Shown here: piece by piece, positions 62,228-64,000 of the stretch
How positions within the stretch are numbered: position 1 is the stretch's first letter
Layout of the letters: every line of letters starts with the position of its first letter
Source of the DNA: Rariglobus sp041662485
GTDB lineage: Bacteria; Verrucomicrobiota; Verrucomicrobiia; Opitutales; Opitutaceae
Direction of reading: 5' to 3'
DNA: 64,000 nucleotides
Assembly (NCBI GenBank): GCA_041662485.1
Contig: JBAZSJ010000007.1
Span: 80,177-144,176 of the forward strand
The notes under the pieces: model-generated
Database searches by the model: none
What the model was told of the DNA's origin: nothing
The model's input: only the letters and a program-made list of their open reading frames with translations
Program-made: the position numbers and the translations under genes

Positions 62228-63069
62228 GCTCTACCCGCATTGGTTTCGAACCTCGTCTTCGCCAGGCAGTGCGCGCTTTTTGGACCGGTCGTTCATCGGC
62301 AGCCGACAAGCAGCGCGCCAGCGGCAAGATCGATCAAGGGAACCGTGGAATGGTCACCAGCGGGAAAACCATGGATTCGTTCCGCAACATGATCGTCGAT
62401 GTGGTGAAGCGTAACGGCCCCAAAGGCGTTGGCATACACCGCGACAAATCCATGGTGGTGCTGCCAGGATTTTTCCGTCCCACCAAACAGTGGGATCTGC
62501 TCATCGTTCATAACGGCCGGCTATTGGCGGCACTGGAGTTAAAATCACTTTGTGGTCCTTCATTCGGCAATAACGCCAACAACCGCTGTGAAGAGGCCCT
62601 CGGGAGTGCCTACGATTTTAGAAAAGCCCAAAGCGAGGGCTTGTTCGGCCCGGGAGCGGCACCGTTTCTTGGATATTTTATCCTGGTGGAAGACACCACC
62701 GGGTCGCGCGAGCCAGTCACTTCACGGTCTCCGCACTTTCCAACCGATCCCTGCTTCAAAGGAGCATCCTATCAAAGTCGCATGCAATTGATGTGTGAAC
62801 GCATGGTCCAACAACAGCTGTATGCCTGCGCCTCGGTGCTCACGGCACCAGGCGATTCAACCACAGGCGATCATGCCAATCTATCAACGCATACGTCGTT
62901 TCGACACCTGCTAACGCGACTGGGTTCTTATTTGGCCAGCGAAGCGGAAACCGAACGAGTGAACGATAGGCTGAGCGAAGACCAAGCACCCTACGGCACG
63001 GGATCAATCTTGGATGATGACTGCTTTGAAGACAGTGAAAACTCATCCGGCACTTACCGCCTTCTTTGA
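62224..63069 (+). CDS. Type II restriction endonuclease, PaeR7I/XhoI-like (281 aa)
   Basis: Recognised as the PaeR7I family: ASGKIDQGNRGMVTSGKTMD, LPGFFRPTKQWDLLIVHNGR, LLAALELKSLCGPSFGNNAN then NRCEEALGSAYDF. The nuclease core is the Asp of QWDLL and the Glu-x-Lys of ELK. PaeR7I enzymes cut CTCGAG. ATG 62224 overlaps the methyltransferase TGA as ATGA, so nuclease translation follows methylase translation. It appears full length. Confidence 0.92.
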   Translation: MSSTRIGFEPRLRQAVRAFWTGRSSAADKQRASGKIDQGNRGMVTSGKTMDSFRNMIVDVVKRNGPKGVGIHRDKSMVVLPGFFRPTKQWDLLIVHNGRLLAALELKSLCGPSFGNNANNRCEEALGSAYDFRKAQSEGLFGPGAAPFLGYFILVEDTTGSREPVTSRSPHFPTDPCFKGASYQSRMQLMCERMVQQQLYACASVLTAPGDSTTGDHANLSTHTSFRHLLTRLGSYLASEAETERVNDRLSEDQAPYGTGSILDDDCFEDSENSSGTYRLL

Positions 63070-63095
63070 TTCCCTCGCCCAGCGAGTCCAAGGAG

Positions 63096-63122
63096 CAGCC
63101 CGGCCGCTGTTTGTTGTTTTTT
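63096..63122 (+). terminator. Possible terminator after the RM operon
   Basis: A short GC stem, CAGC-CCGGCC-GCTG (63096-63109), is followed by TTTGTTGTTTTTT, 27 bases past the endonuclease stop. The stem is small, so confidence is limited. Confidence 0.45.
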
Positions 63123-63186
63123 GAGCGGGCGAACTTGTCCGGAAACCACAGGTCCGTTCGTTGACTCTATACATCCACCCATCCCC

Positions 63187-63657
63187 ATGAGCACTCCCAC
63201 CAACGACTATCCCGGCCTCAGCCCCTACCTCAGCGTCAGCGACGCGGCGCAGGCCATCGTGTTCTACAAAGCCGCCTTCGGAGCCACCGAACGCTACCGC
63301 CTGACCGACAAAAAATCCGGCAAGGTCGTCCATGCCGAACTCCTGATCGAGGGCGGCCTGATCATGCTCTCGGAGGAAAACCCGCAATGGGGCAACAAGT
63401 CCCCCGCCACGCTCGGCGGCACCGCCGTCACCTTTTGCCTGATGGTGAAAAACGCCGATGCCGCCTTCGACCGCGCCGTCGCGGCGGGCGCCACCGTGCT
63501 CATGCCCCTCGCCGATCAATTCTACGGTTTCCGCAGCGGCAGCGTAAGCGATCCCTTCGGCCACCAATGGATGCTCCAGCACGAACTCGAAAAAGTCTCC
63601 CATGAGGACATGCAAAAACGCTGGGACGCCATGACGGGCGGATGCCCCGGAGCCTAG
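63187..63657 (+). CDS. VOC-superfamily (PhnB/glyoxalase-like) protein (156 aa)
   Basis: Two beta-alpha-beta-beta-beta units: LSPYLSVSDAAQAIVFYKAA and VTFCLMVKNADAAFDRAVAA, ending YGFRSGSVSDPFGHQWMLQH. This matches PhnB/EhpR-like VOC proteins, which include bleomycin-resistance and glyoxalase relatives. The His in GHQW and Glu/His positions could bind metal. Substrate unknown. ATG 63187 leads directly into the first unit. Confidence 0.88.
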   Translation: MSTPTNDYPGLSPYLSVSDAAQAIVFYKAAFGATERYRLTDKKSGKVVHAELLIEGGLIMLSEENPQWGNKSPATLGGTAVTFCLMVKNADAAFDRAVAAGATVLMPLADQFYGFRSGSVSDPFGHQWMLQHELEKVSHEDMQKRWDAMTGGCPGA

Positions 63658-63685
63658 TATGCCATATCACGATAAAGTTCGGAGT

Positions 63686-63766
63686 GTAGGGCCCGACCTT
63701 GTGTCGGGCCGGTGCGGCGCTCGTAAAGTGAAAGACTACGCGGCCTCACGCAAGGTGAGGCCCTAC
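63686..63766. repeat. REP-like doublet, GTAGGGCCCGACC...GAGGCCCTAC
   Basis: The left hairpin GGCCCGACCTTGTGTCGGGCC and right hairpin GGCCTCACGCAAGGTGAGGCC are framed by GTAG and CTAC. This core occurs once in the window. Confidence 0.75.
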
Positions 63767-63829
63767 GTAGATCCGAAAATTTAGCTGTTACATCCTGCGG
63801 TTCAAACTGAATAACGTTGTATCCGTAAA

Positions 63830-63897
63830 GGAGATCGGACCTCCCGGTCCGATCCCAATTGAATCCCTCGAATGATCATCATGACGGACCTGGAGCA
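63830..63897. repeat. Intergenic doublet H2, inverted relative to H1
   Basis: GGAGATCGGACCTCCCGGTC, then CGAATGATCATCATGACGGA. On the opposite strand it aligns with 39768-39844, including the words between the hairpins. It ends six bases before the transposase stop codon. Confidence 0.7.
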
Positions 63898-63903
63898 ACC
63901 GTG

Positions 63904-64000
63904 TCAGTCGGCAAGAACAAAGTTGGGATCTGCGAGTAGGCGATTGAGCAGGACGATGAGTTTGCGCATGACGGCGGTGAGGGCGACTTTGACGGGTTTG
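63904..64000 (-). CDS. IS110-family transposase, C-terminal fragment cut by window edge
   Basis: The 31 visible residues read KPVKVALTAVMRKLIVLLNR, then LLADPNFVLAD and stop. This matches the C-terminal tail common to IS110/IS116/IS902 transposases (KvAl.AvMRKLl...N). The gene continues beyond 64000, so completeness cannot be judged. IS110 elements use a bridge RNA encoded in the non-coding end upstream of the transposase start, which would be outside this window. Confidence 0.75.
   Translation of the reverse strand, partial: KPVKVALTAVMRKLIVLLNRLLADPNFVLAD

Overview
The window is GC-rich DNA that reads like a chromosomal segment of an Opitutaceae-type Verrucomicrobiota bacterium. This placement is an inference. 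It rests on a LacI regulator beside an H-X9-DG pseudopilin and PEP-CTERM proteins, many secreted carbohydrate-active enzymes, Gram-negative outer-membrane proteins, and start codons that mostly lack a clear Shine-Dalgarno. No rRNA, tRNA or CRISPR array was seen. A run of 10 N at 8102-8111 marks an assembly gap inside a beta-helix protein.

Layout, 1-26 kb. A small addiction module (54-580) is followed by a bacterial deoxyhypusine-synthase-like gene and an ABC-F ATPase. A LacI gene (3942-4934) with TACCGGTA operators faces a plant-polysaccharide locus (5081-12818): pseudopilin, two paralogous secreted proteins (one PEP-CTERM), a beta-helix lyase candidate, two esterases (one CE12-like) and an MFS transporter. 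Next come thymidine phosphorylase, a giant clan GH-A hydrolase, a methyltransferase behind a terminator-bearing leader, ribokinase, an NMT1-type periplasmic domain fused to a histidine kinase, deoC, a propeller-like lipoprotein, an MsbA-like exporter and a secreted protein of unknown role. deoA, rbsK and deoC could together serve deoxynucleoside catabolism.

Layout, 26-44 kb. Small membrane and GNAT genes precede a REP-associated tyrosine transposase (28298-28762) flanked by its REP doublets. Then come a Gfo/Idh/MocA plus aldo-keto reductase fusion with a divergent AraC regulator, an rRNA/tRNA methyltransferase, two outer-membrane barrel proteins, a 1490-residue AsmA/TamB-like protein, and a minus-strand uronate operon (IclR, uxuA, GH113-like hydrolase, SDR, RraA-like) with a KdgR-like operator.

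Layout, 44-64 kb. A 10-gene minus-strand operon (54953 to 44547) encodes a Pot-type importer, SDR, isochorismatase-like hydrolase, class III PLP enzyme, APH-type kinase and EutB/EutC, with a divergent LysR regulator. It may break down ethanolamine by two chemically different routes. After it lie an L7/L12-like membrane protein, a rhomboid protease, a truncated globin and an APP1-type phosphatase. A parDE module plus an orphan antitoxin sits between two near-identical direct repeats. A PaeR7I/XhoI-type restriction-modification pair, a VOC protein and the C-terminus of an IS110-type transposase complete the window.

The most striking overall pattern is a large set of intergenic palindromic doublets of several unrelated core sequences. 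Most begin with GTAG and end with CTAC, the tetranucleotide associated with RAYT transposases, and only one RAYT gene is visible.
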